DNA of 64,000 nucleotides from Gorsachius magnificus (Eukaryota; Chordata; Aves; Pelecaniformes; Ardeidae): positions 52,969,586-53,033,585 of the forward strand of contig CM067082.1 in assembly GCA_034008185.1 (NCBI GenBank), in the 5' to 3' direction. Of the stretch, positions 39,401-46,632 are shown piece by piece. The notes beneath the pieces were generated by a model. It had not been told where the DNA came from, searched no databases, and saw nothing but the letters and a program-made list of their open reading frames with translations. The position numbers and the translations under genes are program-made. Positions within the stretch are counted from its first letter, which is position 1; each line of letters begins with the position of its first letter.

Positions 39401-41628
39401 TTGGGGTTGCCTTTAGCAAGAACAAGTTTGCAGCTCATCTCTTACAGAATGAACAGATTTACATATTAGAAAATTTACAGTAGCTCTTAGAGGAATGGGT
39501 CTCTTTGGGGTGATGAGTTATTCAGACAATGTCTGTAATTAATCCTATTGGCATTTGTCGTGTGAGAGTGTTAGAGAAGCACAGGAAAACACAAATAGTG
39601 AATAGGAACTTCTTTTTTAAAAATTAGAAACACCACCTTTAAAGCTCTTTTTTTAAGATCCTAGAGATACAATGAGCCTAATACCTCACCAGCACCAGAA
39701 GGAGAGCTGCACGTTCCTTCACCTTACCTTGTGTCAGCTCATGCTTCACAGATTACCACAGTAAACTGATCTATTTTCCAGCAGAGAATTAATCCAGGAA
39801 TGTTTTCACTAAAGAAAAGCCAAAAAACCCAAAATGTAACAACAAAAAAAACCCCCTACCCTAACCCCACAAAAGAAAAGTATGTGGTTTTCTGTTGGTT
39901 TGGGAAGTTGCAATGGTTCATGGAAGCGTCCAGAAAGCACCAGATCCGTCTCAGGAATGGAAGGAGGAAAGGTGAAGATGGCCATATTGCACTAGTGAAG
40001 TATCAGGTTGGGTCAGCTGTTCAGAACACCGCAGCCTTGCCTGTTCTCCATCTGCCCTAGTGTATGGCCTCTGTTCACACCTTTCTCCATCACCCAGTGG
40101 GATCTTCCAGGCTCTTGGGAAGAAATAAAGCTCTTAAGTTTTCTGGCAGTTGAGAAGTTAATACCGGTGTGGTATCTCATCTCTTCAACTTTTTGAATTT
40201 TTCTAACAGACTGGGATGTGAATCAGTTAACATTACGCTTCTAGACTGAACCTAAATCCACTTAACTGGTGATTGCACAGTAGCGGAGCTTATCTCACAG
40301 CCCATTGCTACTTAAGGGGGGGGATTTTCCCTCTCTGTCTTCCTTCCCTGCTCTTCTGTCATTGGATCCTGTGTTAAGTGCTTGAAATGATCCATTTTGG
40401 ACCCTTGCATAGAGGTCTACAATTCAGTTTTCTGATGGTCAGAAAAACGTAGACTTATTTTGCTGAGCTAGTGAGTGGAATCAGCCTGCTGAGAAGTGTG
40501 GGGTTTGCCAAATCTGAGGACAGGTAAGTAGAAGGGTGCTTGCCTGGGGTCAGGAAGGTGACAAAGTGGAGGAACAGCGGGCCCTTTTCCTTTCGGGAGG
40601 CAGTGAGGTATTAGATCAGCTTCTCTGAACTCAAGACGCTGCACCCTGCAGTTCTCATCCTGACCTCGTTACCTAGATGTGGGAGTAAGAGAAGCAGTGA
40701 TATACATGGGATATATGGGATATACATGTTTAGCTTTTACTAAGCATCTGAAAATGGTTCTCTTGTCAGACAGTATAGCAGAGCTTGATCTCAGTGATGG
40801 AGTCCTACCATGTAAGCAGGCATTAACGGTTTTGTCGAATGGGTACAGACTTTAACACATGCTTTAAGACATTTTCGTATGTTTCATTTAGGGTCTGATG
40901 CACCTTTCTTTGCAGTCGGTAGGCAGCGCTTCATAGACTTCATGGCAAGGTGTATCAGACCCATTAAAAGGAGCTTCACGTATAAGTTCATCTTAAGTTC
41001 TACTAATTTGAATAACTTCTCACTAGTAAATATGAATCAGAACTTCATGATGAACTTGCTAGCATTTGCAGTACTGCTTCTAGATCTTCATAGTTTATAG
41101 TATGCTAATTTGCACACGCTGTGTCAGCACAGTTGAGGTGTTCTGTCTTTTAATATATTTGGACTTGAGCACCTGATCAAGTTAATGCATGTTTAAAAAA
41201 AAACAACCAAACAAACCCAAACAAGCAAAACTGCTCTGCATCAGATGAGCTCTGGCAACTGCATGTGCGTGCTCTTGGCCCTAGAGAGCCATTTTTTGTT
41301 CTGCGAGTGAAAGAGGGTCACCGTGCATTTGCCGTGAATACACCCATGATTGCTTACTCTTGGTCGTTTACTTGTAAAGCTGCAGTAATGTTACCATCTG
41401 CCTGATCTCTGTGTTCATTTAATGATGTTTGGAATTAAGCACAGTTTGTGGAAGACTGTGTAGGTACGATCTTCATATCGTACCTTGTCGATTGAAAAAA
41501 TATTTTGTTAATGTGAAAAAAAAAATAATATTTTCTTCACTGACGCTGTTGGCAAGCATGCAGTAGTGTTACTGAGCTAATATTTATATTTGTTATTAAT
41601 TGTCTGTTTTCTTCTTTGTTCCAGCTAA
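3318..41628 (+). CDS. ROCK1: ROCK1, Rho-associated coiled-coil kinase 1, C-terminal 932 residues (spliced, 5' part outside window)
   Basis: Serine/threonine kinase effector of RhoA that phosphorylates myosin light chain, the MYPT1 phosphatase subunit and LIM kinases, driving actomyosin contraction at the cortex and stress fibres. The kinase domain lies upstream of the window. The 22 exons seen here encode, in fragment numbering, a heptad-rich coiled coil (about 1-690), a Rho-binding segment (about 527-593, with [20 protein letters not shown]), a caspase-site linker (DEPD at 688-691), and a PH domain (from [14 protein letters not shown] at about 697) interrupted by a C1 zinc finger (about 804-861, HKGHEFIP then CEAC and CRRC). 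It ends in KNTSGKTS. Exon lengths sum to 2799 bp with all phases matching, giving 932 residues plus stop. Human ROCK1 has 1354 residues, so about 422 are missing upstream. ROCK2 is the only close alternative. The C-terminus and the linker with a DExD-G caspase site fit ROCK1. A 2.3-kb CR1 element sits in one intron. Confidence 0.97.
3407..4999 (+). other. ROCK1: ROCK1 intron
   Basis: AT-rich intron. Nothing recognisable inside. Confidence 0.85.
5000..5048 (+). CDS. ROCK1: ROCK1 coding exon 13: coiled coil
   Basis: 49 bp after acceptor ATTTTAG, donor GTAATT. Encodes [16 protein letters not shown], almost identical to vertebrate ROCK1, and ends in phase 0. Confidence 0.93.
5049..5612 (+). other. 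ROCK1: ROCK1 intron
   Basis: Short AT-rich intron with no visible element. Confidence 0.85.
5613..5748 (+). CDS. ROCK1: ROCK1 coding exon 14: coiled coil
   Basis: 136 bp, acceptor TAATTTTAG, donor GTATGC. Begins [19 protein letters not shown] and ends at NAENE plus one base, so the next codon (Val) is split. Confidence 0.95.
5984..6040 (+). repeat. A/C-rich low-complexity tract
   Basis: AAAAAAAACAACCAGACAAA followed by a C7 run and CCAACCAACCAAAAAAC. It lies in the intron just upstream of ROCK1 exon 15, about 50 bp before the exon. Confidence 0.85.
6091..6182 (+). CDS. ROCK1: ROCK1 coding exon 15: coiled coil
   Basis: 92 bp, acceptor TTTCTAG, donor GTATGT. Encodes [18 protein letters not shown] and onward to TQLQKQ, ending in phase 0. 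Confidence 0.95.
6310..6556 (+). CDS. ROCK1: ROCK1 coding exon 16: coiled coil
   Basis: 247 bp, acceptor TTTTAACAG, donor GTAATT. Begins [20 protein letters not shown] and ends MIGELQ plus one base. The coding frame runs on past the donor for a few codons, but the next exon and phase show splicing here. The first intron-side G belongs to the GT donor. Confidence 0.96.
7830..7927. repeat. Compound microsatellite: ACT, TA and CA repeats
   Basis: TATATACTACTACTACTGC, then a (TA)n(CA)n run (7853-7874), a second TA/CA run containing the palindrome GTGTATATATACAC (7890-7903), then ACT/TAC triplets again. Sits next to the CR1 relic. Confidence 0.85.
7930..8012 (+). mobile_element. CR1 internal relic (about 80 bp)
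   Basis: GGGGGAGACCCCACTGTGGC then TTTTCAGTACTTAAAGG matches the same part of the CR1 copy at 46.7 kb. It lacks the 3' tail and lies directly after a microsatellite cluster in a ROCK1 intron. Confidence 0.7.
8292..8398 (+). CDS. ROCK1: ROCK1 coding exon 17: coiled coil
   Basis: 107 bp, acceptor TTATGGCAG, donor GTATGG. Encodes [20 protein letters not shown] and ends QDMLNHSEK in phase 0. Confidence 0.96.
8399..9537 (+). other. ROCK1: ROCK1 intron
   Basis: Nothing recognisable. The open frame at 8618-8923 on the minus strand is not supported. Confidence 0.85.
9538..9688 (+). CDS. ROCK1: ROCK1 coding exon 18: coiled coil
   Basis: 151 bp, acceptor CCTTTAG, donor GTAAGT. Encodes [20 protein letters not shown] and onward to SVAMC, ending one base into a Glu codon. 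This stretch is near-identical to human as I recall it. Confidence 0.97.
9689..11645 (+). other. ROCK1: ROCK1 introns on either side of exon 19
   Basis: Apart from exon 19 (10599-10759) the sequence is AT-rich with no element recognised. Confidence 0.8.
10599..10759 (+). CDS. ROCK1: ROCK1 coding exon 19: coiled coil
   Basis: 161 bp, acceptor TTGTTTAG, donor GTAAGT. Encodes [20 protein letters not shown] and ends KERLEDE in phase 0. The donor GTAAGT closely resembles the first bases of the next exon (GTAAAG), so the junction was set by the protein frame. Confidence 0.95.
11646..11830 (+). CDS. ROCK1: ROCK1 coding exon 20: coiled coil
   Basis: 185 bp, acceptor CATTTAG, donor GTGAGT. Encodes [20 protein letters not shown] and onward to FELAQLA, ending two bases into a Lys codon. 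Confidence 0.96.
12510..12579 (+). CDS. ROCK1: ROCK1 coding exon 21: coiled coil
   Basis: 70 bp, acceptor CTTCAAAG, donor GTAAGA. Encodes [20 protein letters not shown] then YFS, ending in phase 0. Confidence 0.96.
13974..14068 (+). CDS. ROCK1: ROCK1 coding exon 22: coiled coil
   Basis: 95 bp, acceptor CTTTTACAG, donor GTATGC. Encodes [20 protein letters not shown] and ends LQNE plus two bases of a Lys codon. Confidence 0.96.
15515..15558 (-). mobile_element. CR1 3'-terminal relic (about 44 bp)
   Basis: TCATAGAATCATAGAATCG followed by TTTGGGTTGGAAAAGACCTTT is the reverse complement of a CR1 3' tail. Nothing recognisable extends to its right, so it is either a very short insertion or the tail of a decayed one, in a ROCK1 intron. 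Confidence 0.75.
15969..16134 (+). CDS. ROCK1: ROCK1 coding exon 23: coiled coil
   Basis: 166 bp, acceptor TTTTTACAG, donor GTAAAT. Encodes [20 protein letters not shown] and ends KDSIIRR in phase 0. Confidence 0.96.
16540..16573 (+). repeat. A/C-rich low-complexity tract
   Basis: AAAAACAAACAAAAAACAAC and onward to CCCAAAC in a ROCK1 intron. Same style as the tracts at 6.0, 39.8 and 41.2 kb. Confidence 0.8.
17744..17837 (+). CDS. ROCK1: ROCK1 coding exon 24: coiled coil just before the Rho-binding segment
   Basis: 94 bp, acceptor TTTATTTAG, donor GTATGT. Encodes [20 protein letters not shown] and onward to KKQEE, ending one base into a Glu codon. Its middle is clearly less like human ROCK1, as I recall that protein, than the neighbouring exons, although the heptad pattern remains. 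Confidence 0.93.
19308..19396 (+). CDS. ROCK1: ROCK1 coding exon 25: start of Rho-binding segment
   Basis: 89 bp, acceptor TTTTAACAG, donor GTATAG. Encodes [19 protein letters not shown] then [10 protein letters not shown], ending in phase 0. [10 protein letters not shown] is invariant in ROCK1 as I know it. Confidence 0.95.
19738..19926 (+). CDS. ROCK1: ROCK1 coding exon 26: core of Rho-binding segment
   Basis: 189 bp, exactly 63 codons, acceptor CTTAACAG, donor GTAAAA. Encodes [20 protein letters not shown] then the basic [20 protein letters not shown]. The coiled-coil surface that contacts GTP-bound RhoA lies here. Confidence 0.97.
20347..20512 (+). CDS. ROCK1: ROCK1 coding exon 27: end of coiled coil and caspase-cleavage linker
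   Basis: 166 bp, acceptor ATACAG, donor GTAGGA. Encodes [20 protein letters not shown] and the linker with [22 protein letters not shown] (codons 20488-20502) aligns with the human DETD-G site cut by caspase-3 in apoptosis. Ends one base into a Glu codon. Confidence 0.96.
21989..22008 (+). repeat. Poly-T run (20)
   Basis: Uninterrupted T run in the 7-kb ROCK1 intron. No flanking retroelement body is recognisable. Confidence 0.9.
25966..26015. other. 50-nt G/C-rich hairpin
   Basis: Eight perfect outer pairs (AAGAATTG at 25966-25973 with CAATTCTT at 26008-26015), then G-rich and C-rich inner arms around a CAA loop. It lies in the ROCK1 intron between exons 27 and 28. Confidence 0.6.
27561..27631 (+). 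CDS. ROCK1: ROCK1 coding exon 28: start of PH domain
   Basis: 71 bp, acceptor TTTAAACCAG, donor GTACAA. Encodes [20 protein letters not shown] then KKQ, the first strands of the PH domain. It follows a 7-kb intron. Confidence 0.97.
29314..29338. promoter_or_regulatory. Two p53-type half-sites (sequence match only)
   Basis: AGGCATGCCC and AGGCATGCTT each fit the p53 half-site RRRCWWGYYY. They are separated by five bases, more than the 0-1 favoured by strong sites. A third identical half-site AGGCATGCCC is at 29555-29564. All are in a ROCK1 intron. Confidence 0.35.
30234..30267. other. 34-nt near-perfect hairpin
   Basis: CCTGACTGAGGGGCT and AGCCCTTTCAGTCAGG pair almost completely around a three-base loop, in the ROCK1 intron between exons 28 and 29. 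Confidence 0.65.
30431..30449. other. 19-nt perfect palindrome
   Basis: GAGGAGGTT-C-AACCTCCTC, followed five bases later by another GGAGGAG that could compete for the same pairing. Confidence 0.7.
31921..32009 (+). CDS. ROCK1: ROCK1 coding exon 29: PH domain
   Basis: 89 bp, acceptor CTTTCCCCAG, donor GTAAGT. Encodes [20 protein letters not shown] then SNPSMVLDI, ending two bases into an Asp codon. Confidence 0.97.
32279..34620 (+). mobile_element. CR1 LINE, 5'-truncated, about 2.3 kb, in sense inside ROCK1 intron 29
   Basis: Begins near AGACCCAGG within the 3' part of the endonuclease-coding region ([10 protein letters not shown] at about 32,386-32,415, carrying the endonuclease SDH). It covers the whole reverse transcriptase and ends in the CR1 3' tail, CCCTTCCAACCC followed by two ATTCTGTG octamers. 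I found no target-site duplication, which is normal for CR1. The right border is sharp and the left border is uncertain by a few bases. Confidence 0.93.
32281..34536 (+). pseudogene. Broken CR1 ORF2 (endonuclease C-terminus and reverse transcriptase)
   Basis: Three open stretches remain: 32607-33065, 33127-33312 and 33550-34536. The last includes the reverse-transcriptase catalytic motif FADD at 33733-33744 and the C-terminal EHWNRLP region. Breaks include an in-frame TAG just after the endonuclease part (about 32,460), a TGA at 33124-33126 where a CpG has probably decayed (CGA to TGA), and frameshifts between 33,060 and 33,550. It cannot make a working protein. The long antisense frames over it are shadows. 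Confidence 0.88.
35693..35771 (+). CDS. ROCK1: ROCK1 coding exon 30: PH domain
   Basis: 79 bp, acceptor TCTAATCTAG, donor GTAAAA. Encodes [20 protein letters not shown] then IPKIFQ, ending in phase 0. It is separated from exon 29 by the intron that carries the long CR1. Confidence 0.97.
35888..36149 (+). CDS. ROCK1: ROCK1 coding exon 31: C1 zinc finger inserted in the PH domain
   Basis: 262 bp, acceptor TTTTCAG, donor GTATGC. After [12 protein letters not shown] comes the Cys/His-rich C1 motif: His, 12 residues, CEAC, then [14 protein letters not shown] and a final PC. The ROCK C1 is atypical in its His/Cys spacing. Where human has ICPC this copy has IAPC. Confidence 0.97.
36893..37100 (+). 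CDS. ROCK1: ROCK1 coding exon 32: end of PH domain and C-terminal tail
   Basis: 208 bp, acceptor TTACTTATAG, donor GTGAGA. Encodes [20 protein letters not shown], the last PH helix, then the Ser/Thr/Arg-rich tail [19 protein letters not shown] and NTSGKT. Ends two bases (AG) into the final Ser codon. Confidence 0.97.
39813..39871 (+). repeat. A/C-rich low-complexity tract
   Basis: AAAAAACCCAAAATGTAACAAC, then A8, C5 and TACCCTAACCCCAC, in the last ROCK1 intron. It includes one telomere-like CCCTAA unit, which is not repeated. Confidence 0.8.
41192..41230 (+). repeat. A/C-rich low-complexity tract
   Basis: A9 followed by CAACCAAACAAACCCAAAC, about 390 bp before the ROCK1 terminal exon. Confidence 0.8.
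41462..41485. other. 24-nt perfect hairpin (9-bp stem)
   Basis: AGGTACGAT, six-base loop CTTCAT, ATCGTACCT. Located 140 bp before the ROCK1 terminal exon. Confidence 0.65.
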
Positions 41629-43140
41629 CCACACGTACAGTGCTTAATGGAATCTCATGGGATGCGGTCTGAGAAACAGGGCTTTTTTTTAACCACACAG
41701 AGCAGTGCAGACGGGCTGTTGTTCCTTTCAACGTAACTATCACAGGCTTCAGGGTTAAGATTGCTATTACTGTCTCCTCCTTGCTTTGGCACAAAAGCAC
41801 GCTGAGGGTGTTTAATTGCGGGTTTGCCTAAAGGTAGATTAGATTAATTATTACTATGTAATGCAAGTTAAAGCAAATAAAGCTTAGCTAGGTGTATAAA
41901 AAAAGGTGCTGCCTTTTTGGATTTGAAAAAAAAAAAGCCTGTCAATCATGATGAAATGCAGCCAACTTTCTTGGTATCAGTAAAAGAAAAGGACTATTTA
42001 CCCTCTGAAGGGGGTATTTATGTCAAGATGAGCATACGAAACGGAGTAGAGGAGGAAGGTTTCTCAACGAGAAGGACTGCAATTGCTTTCGAGACTCAAA
42101 GTTGTGCTCTTGAAGACTGCAGAACTAGCTTAAAAATGAAGCCTTATCACTTGAACTTCAGTGCCTTCACTGCAGAGTTCTTAACAGCCTTAATGCTAAC
42201 CACCCACTATGGAACAGATCAAAGTGTTAAATATTCTGCATTATGCTTTACAAAATACCAATTCAGCAGGTTTGTAAAGAGGGGAGAACAAGTAATTGCC
42301 TTTAATCTATGCATTTTTGCCAAGCCATACTGAATTATTTTACTATTAGAGGCATTAGAAACTAACAGTAAAAAGAACCACCAAGTTTGGAAGCGTATTT
42401 TGGGGTACATCATTTCTATAACTGTATAGTGTATTGCCTTACAATTTTAAGTGATAACATACGTTAAGTTAACAAACATTTAAGAAATATATGCACTGTT
42501 TGAAATGTAAATTATTCTTAGAACACTTTTACTGGGTTTTACATTGTCCTTTTAGTGCCTTCATTTGAGATAATTGTATTATTGCCATGTCAATAAATGT
42601 AGAAATCTAAAACTAAAAAAGGAAGCCTCTAAAAAACTGTTGCATATCAGTGGTTTTTACTGAACTTTTAATTGGTTGAAGTATTGTAGATTCTAGATGC
42701 ATTTTCTAAATTAAGTACAATCTTTGAATGAGAATTCCTCTTACAAAGAAAGACTGATTCTGTTTCATAAGCCAAGAGATGTATAGGCAATGCAAAAAAA
42801 AATATAATCATATAACACAAAAGCTCCTGGTATTTCAGGAATTTCAGTAAATGCTGTCAGACTCTTGCTTTGTAGCAGGAATACATTCATGGTATGGGCA
42901 GTATGGTTTTATTTTATTTTATTTCTTAACCAAATACCTCCTCAGTAATTTATAATGGCTTTGCAGTTGTGTATTAAATAAGCACTGGAAAACTGATTCG
43001 TCCTTAGGACGATTTGCATGTTTCAAGTGGTATTGAAAGCCGCACTGATGGATATGTAATAATAAACATATCTGTTATTAATATGGTAATGACTCTGTGC
43101 TCATTTAATGAGAAATAAAGTAATTTATGGAAAGACCCTT
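41625..43140 (+). CDS. ROCK1: ROCK1 terminal exon (33): 4 coding bases, then 3'UTR
   Basis: Acceptor TTGTTCCAG then CTAA. The C completes AG-C (Ser), and TAA at 41626-41628 is the stop, giving the expected KTS end. Everything after 41628 is untranslated. The 3' boundary is estimated from poly(A) signals, not observed. Confidence 0.88.
41876..41881 (+). promoter_or_regulatory. Possible proximal poly(A) signal AATAAA (ROCK1)
   Basis: Canonical AATAAA about 250 bp after the ROCK1 stop. It could give a short-UTR transcript, but conserved-looking UTR sequence continues far beyond it. Confidence 0.35.
42592..42597 (+). promoter_or_regulatory. Possible poly(A) signal AATAAA (ROCK1)
   Basis: Canonical hexamer in CAATAAATG, about 1 kb after the stop, with an A-rich stretch 15-25 bp downstream. 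Confidence 0.35.
43061..43066 (+). promoter_or_regulatory. Distal poly(A) signal AATAAA (ROCK1)
   Basis: AATAAA inside a block that looks strongly conserved among vertebrate ROCK1 3'UTRs, 53 bp before a second AATAAA. Confidence 0.55.
43114..43119 (+). promoter_or_regulatory. Most distal poly(A) signal AATAAA (ROCK1)
   Basis: AATAAA followed by a T-containing segment and then TGGTGTTTTCTCC (from about 43,157), a plausible GU-rich downstream element. I take this as the most likely end of the long ROCK1 transcript, with cleavage near 43,135-43,140. Confidence 0.6.
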
Positions 43141-43435
43141 TTGAAAATGACTGGCATGGTGTTTTCTCCTGACTGCAGCTGATACATCTTTGTAAGCATT
43201 CAGACACGCAGCAGTGTCCAGTACAAGGTACATTTGTGACGTTAACACCTAGGGGATGCTGAAACATTGTTTTACAATTCTGCATGAAAAAGTAAATACC
43301 ATATTGAGTATTTTTTTTCATTCTCTTGTTCTCGTGGCCTGCTGTAGTAGCCTAATGTCTATTTATTCAACCACCACCCTGAGCTTGCCTTGTGATTGCT
43401 TCATCCTTCAGGATTGCAGGTCTGGGGCTTCAGAA

Positions 43436-43613
43436 ATCCCACTTATTTGGGGTGGGGGAACCCTGTTCAAACGACAAAAAACTGTGGGGTGGTTTTTGTT
43501 GGTGGGATGTTTGGGATTTGGTGGGGGTTTTGGTTTGTGTTTTTTTTTGGGGGGGGTTGGTTTTTTTGTTTGGTGTTTTGGTTGTGTGTTTGGTTTGTTG
43601 TTTTTTTTTTTGA
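43436..43613 (+). repeat. G/T-rich tract with G-quadruplex potential, downstream of ROCK1
   Basis: Almost only G and T on the + strand from about 43,480: repeated TTTGGG/GGTGGGGG units, an eight-G run near 43,550 and T runs of seven to eleven. Begins about 300 bp after the last ROCK1 poly(A) signal. Confidence 0.85.
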
Positions 43614-46600
43614 ATAGCCTGTGTATCTCATGAAGCTAGCTGTCCATAGATCTCCCTGGGTAATCCGCCAAGGCCCGTATAGCAGTGGAGTAGCAAGGAC
43701 AAATCACATGCAAATGATTGTACGTCCTTTGAAGGCAATGGAGCTGGGAAGTACAGATAAATAGAAGTAGGTGATGGGGCAAGTTCAGGAAGTTCCTATA
43801 TGCTGAGCTTGCTATATCAGAAATGTCACCAACGGGTGGAGCACCCTGAAGGCGACCTTCCAGATCGCCACTCGCCTTGACTGTTTAGCTTGCAGAGCAA
43901 TACAAGGGATAATTAGGACCTGCTTTAACCTCCCATCACAATACTGAGAGGGGAAATAATACTGTAAGATGAGTAAACATATCTTACTTAAATACATACA
44001 TCGTTATAGGAAATTTAGAGCAAGAGAAAAGGCCTGTGGTCAGGTCACTCTGGACCCAGATGAGGTTTTGGATTGCTTTTCCACTTTCCTTTATGTGTAA
44101 CTGCTACCTCTACAGGCCTAAAAACTCTTTGCTTGAATAATTTCTTCATTAAAAAATGTTGTATCTTGTAGTTCTGTATTTTATGAATCTGAAAAATAGC
44201 ATAAAAGCTGTTATGAACAGATAGTGACTAGTGGGAAGAGGGAAGGATTGTGGAAAAAATGGGTTTGCTGTATGGATTGGCACACACTATCATTTCATAG
44301 CTTTTTAGCAATGCTGAAATTCTGCAATTCTTTTTAAATGCTGATTTTTCCTTGGGAAAGAAGCAGCAGACATAATGCACTGTAAAATTACATTGCCTTG
44401 TATGTCTGGGATAAGTTGCAACTGAAGTGCTGTAATAATGAAGTCTAGACATGCAAATTACAGTTTGTGCATTCTGCTGTACCGATGCTGGCACCTGTTT
44501 CCTGTAAGCCAGGTGCCTACCTGCAGGAATAGCTATACTTGGAGTAAGAAATTCAGCCAAAGGGTTCTACTGCTAGGAAAAGTAATGCCTACCATGCCAG
44601 CAGGTATTTCAGGGACGAAAAATAAGTAATTGTTACTAAACTTCAGCGTCACCATCCAGAAAAAAAAATCACTGATGTGCTGCTATGTTCACTGCTGCTC
44701 TGCTTTTTCCAGCCTCCTGCCTTCTTACTTTGCTTGGCTTTTACCCTTGTCACTGCTGATCCTCTTACAGGAGCGCTTTGCCTGCACTCGTCTAATACGG
44801 TGCCAGAGTCATCAAAAGATGCCAATGTGTAAGCTGTCAAGAGCTAACAGAAATTAAACTGGCTTCATTCGTACCACTTTTTGACAAACAGGGAAGCCTA
44901 GACTTTTGTGTGATCATTTTCGTTGATTTACCTCCACCTTTTTTCCATTGTCTATTACTGCGTTAGGTTGAAAGTTCACTGACATCATCAGAATGCCAAA
45001 ATCTCTTTTTCATTCCCTCTTCAAGCCTCCCTATTCCTGCTGAAGGAAACAGGAAAAGAAAATGACGGGAGTAGCTAATCTCTATGATGTTTTCTTCACC
45101 CTGCTGTTACATTTTCTGTATCATCTATTAGAAGTCAGACCTTACTGAGATGGCATCTTTCAGCTTGCAGCTGCTGTAAGGTAGGGATCAAATGTAGCAG
45201 CGGCTTTCAGGCCGGGAGTGCATGGGCTGGGCTGTGCCCCAGGCCCCAGGTCAGCTCCCAGAGCTGCTGCTATGCGGGGCAGCCACGCTCGCCTCCGCTC
45301 AGGCCTCGCTCAGCCCTGCGCGGGGTGGGGAAGGTGGTGCGCACGGGGTTTCTGCTCAAGCATCTTGTTTCTGTTCCTCATTTTCTGACTGCTCACTTGG
45401 AGGCAGACAAGGTTTGCAGGGCGGGAAAGTGGAATGCTTACCCTTATCATGAAAAAGAACTCTTCTTTAAACATGTAAAGCACTGCAACGTATTGGAACA
45501 CTGGAAGATCAGAGCTAAAGCAATTAAAACTAGGATTATTTTATTATGCACGGCAGTTATCTGTAAGACAGGAGTTAATGTGATTTGATCCTACCTGTGC
45601 TGTGAATACACGCTCATTAAAATGTTTACAGCCTGAAGATACATAGAAAGGTTCCCAAGAACATTATGTTCCCCCTAGAAAATAAAATACACATTAATAA
45701 ATGCACCTGTCAATATGAGATGACACCACTTCCCCTTTAAAGAAACAAGAAATGTAAATGCAGTACTTCAATTCCTGAGACACTGATTATTTAGAACGAA
45801 GACTGACTGCTTTGTTCTACCGTGGGCAGCAGCAAGGTGCCCGAAGTGTGCCTTGCAAAGGGGCTTGCCTCGCTTCGCACGCCCATCGCTGTATTGCAGT
45901 GCCCCTGTGCGCTGTCTGAGGGCACGCTTACTACTTCTGCCCCTCAGAACTGCGCCACGGGAGATTCGTAAACAGATCTGGAGTGGATCCGACCAATCTT
46001 CCGGCATTCATAAATCCTGCCAGGCCTCTCGGCCTGCACACAGTGCTGTGCTAACAACAGCCCCAGCTTTTGGATCCATGCTGGCTTGCATCTGGCTGGG
46101 TCGGGAGGGCAAGCAGCTGTGCTCAGGTGGCCCTGCAAAAGGCCACAGAGACACAGCTGGCGTGGGCTGTTCCCTCAGGGCTTGTCTTCGCTAAGAAAAA
46201 AGATGCACTTAATAATGCTCAACCAATCATTTACAATTTTAATGTTGTGAAGGTAATCTGTACTTCATACTTATGCATTAGGTTGCACCCCGTGTCTCTA
46301 TACTCCTTATGTCAGTTTGTTTAAGGTTCAAGGAAACCAGTATCTATTGATCCCCTCCCTACGGAAAAACGCACAAAGCTGTTACGGCAGGTAGAGGCCT
46401 ATGCAACCTCGGAGGAAAGGAGAGGGAGGTAGCGGTTCTTCACCTTGACATGGTCAGGAAGAGTTTTCCTGTGGATACAAACCCTGATTCTTCTCTTTCA
46501 GTGCAGCACCCTCTAGTGTCTTTGCCAAATCCTGGAAACAAATGGTCTGCGATTGCCTGAGACCCGATCCTCTCAGAGGAGAAAGCACTCAGTGCGGCTC

Positions 46601-46632
46601 CAGACTGTAGAGCATTCAATTTTCATTGAGGA

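Larger units (their letters stand above)
37101..41624 (+). other. ROCK1: Terminal ROCK1 intron (4.5 kb)
   Basis: Separates the last full coding exon from the four final coding bases. Holds two A/C tracts and a 9-bp hairpin. Its first codons, read on from exon 32, are AGG TGA, so the frame closes at once (TGA 37102-37104). Confidence 0.85.
41629..43140 (+). other. ROCK1: ROCK1 3' untranslated region
   Basis: Follows the TAA stop. Several blocks (about 41,740-41,890, 42,300-42,600 and 42,910-43,125) read like the vertebrate ROCK1 3'UTR as I remember it, including the stretch around the two distal AATAAA signals, so I extend the UTR to about 43,140. It contains two GTGCCTT seed matches for miR-124 (42161-42167, 42555-42561) and one GCACTGA match for the miR-148/152 family (43042-43048). 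An open frame of 138 codons at 41917-42333 lies wholly inside it and has no sign of being coding. Confidence 0.8.

Noticed and set aside
39850..39865. Telomere-like CCCTAACCCC
   Set aside because: Only one CCCTAA unit inside an A/C-rich tract, so it is not an interstitial telomeric array.
41917..42333. 138-codon open frame after the ROCK1 stop
   Set aside because: It lies entirely inside the ROCK1 3'UTR, has no recognisable domain, and the sequence similarity I recall is to UTR rather than protein.
45190..46190. GC-raised patches between ROCK1 and USP14 as a possible extra gene or second CpG island
   Set aside because: Short, with few CpGs compared with the USP14 island, no open frame with a recognisable product, and no splice structure.
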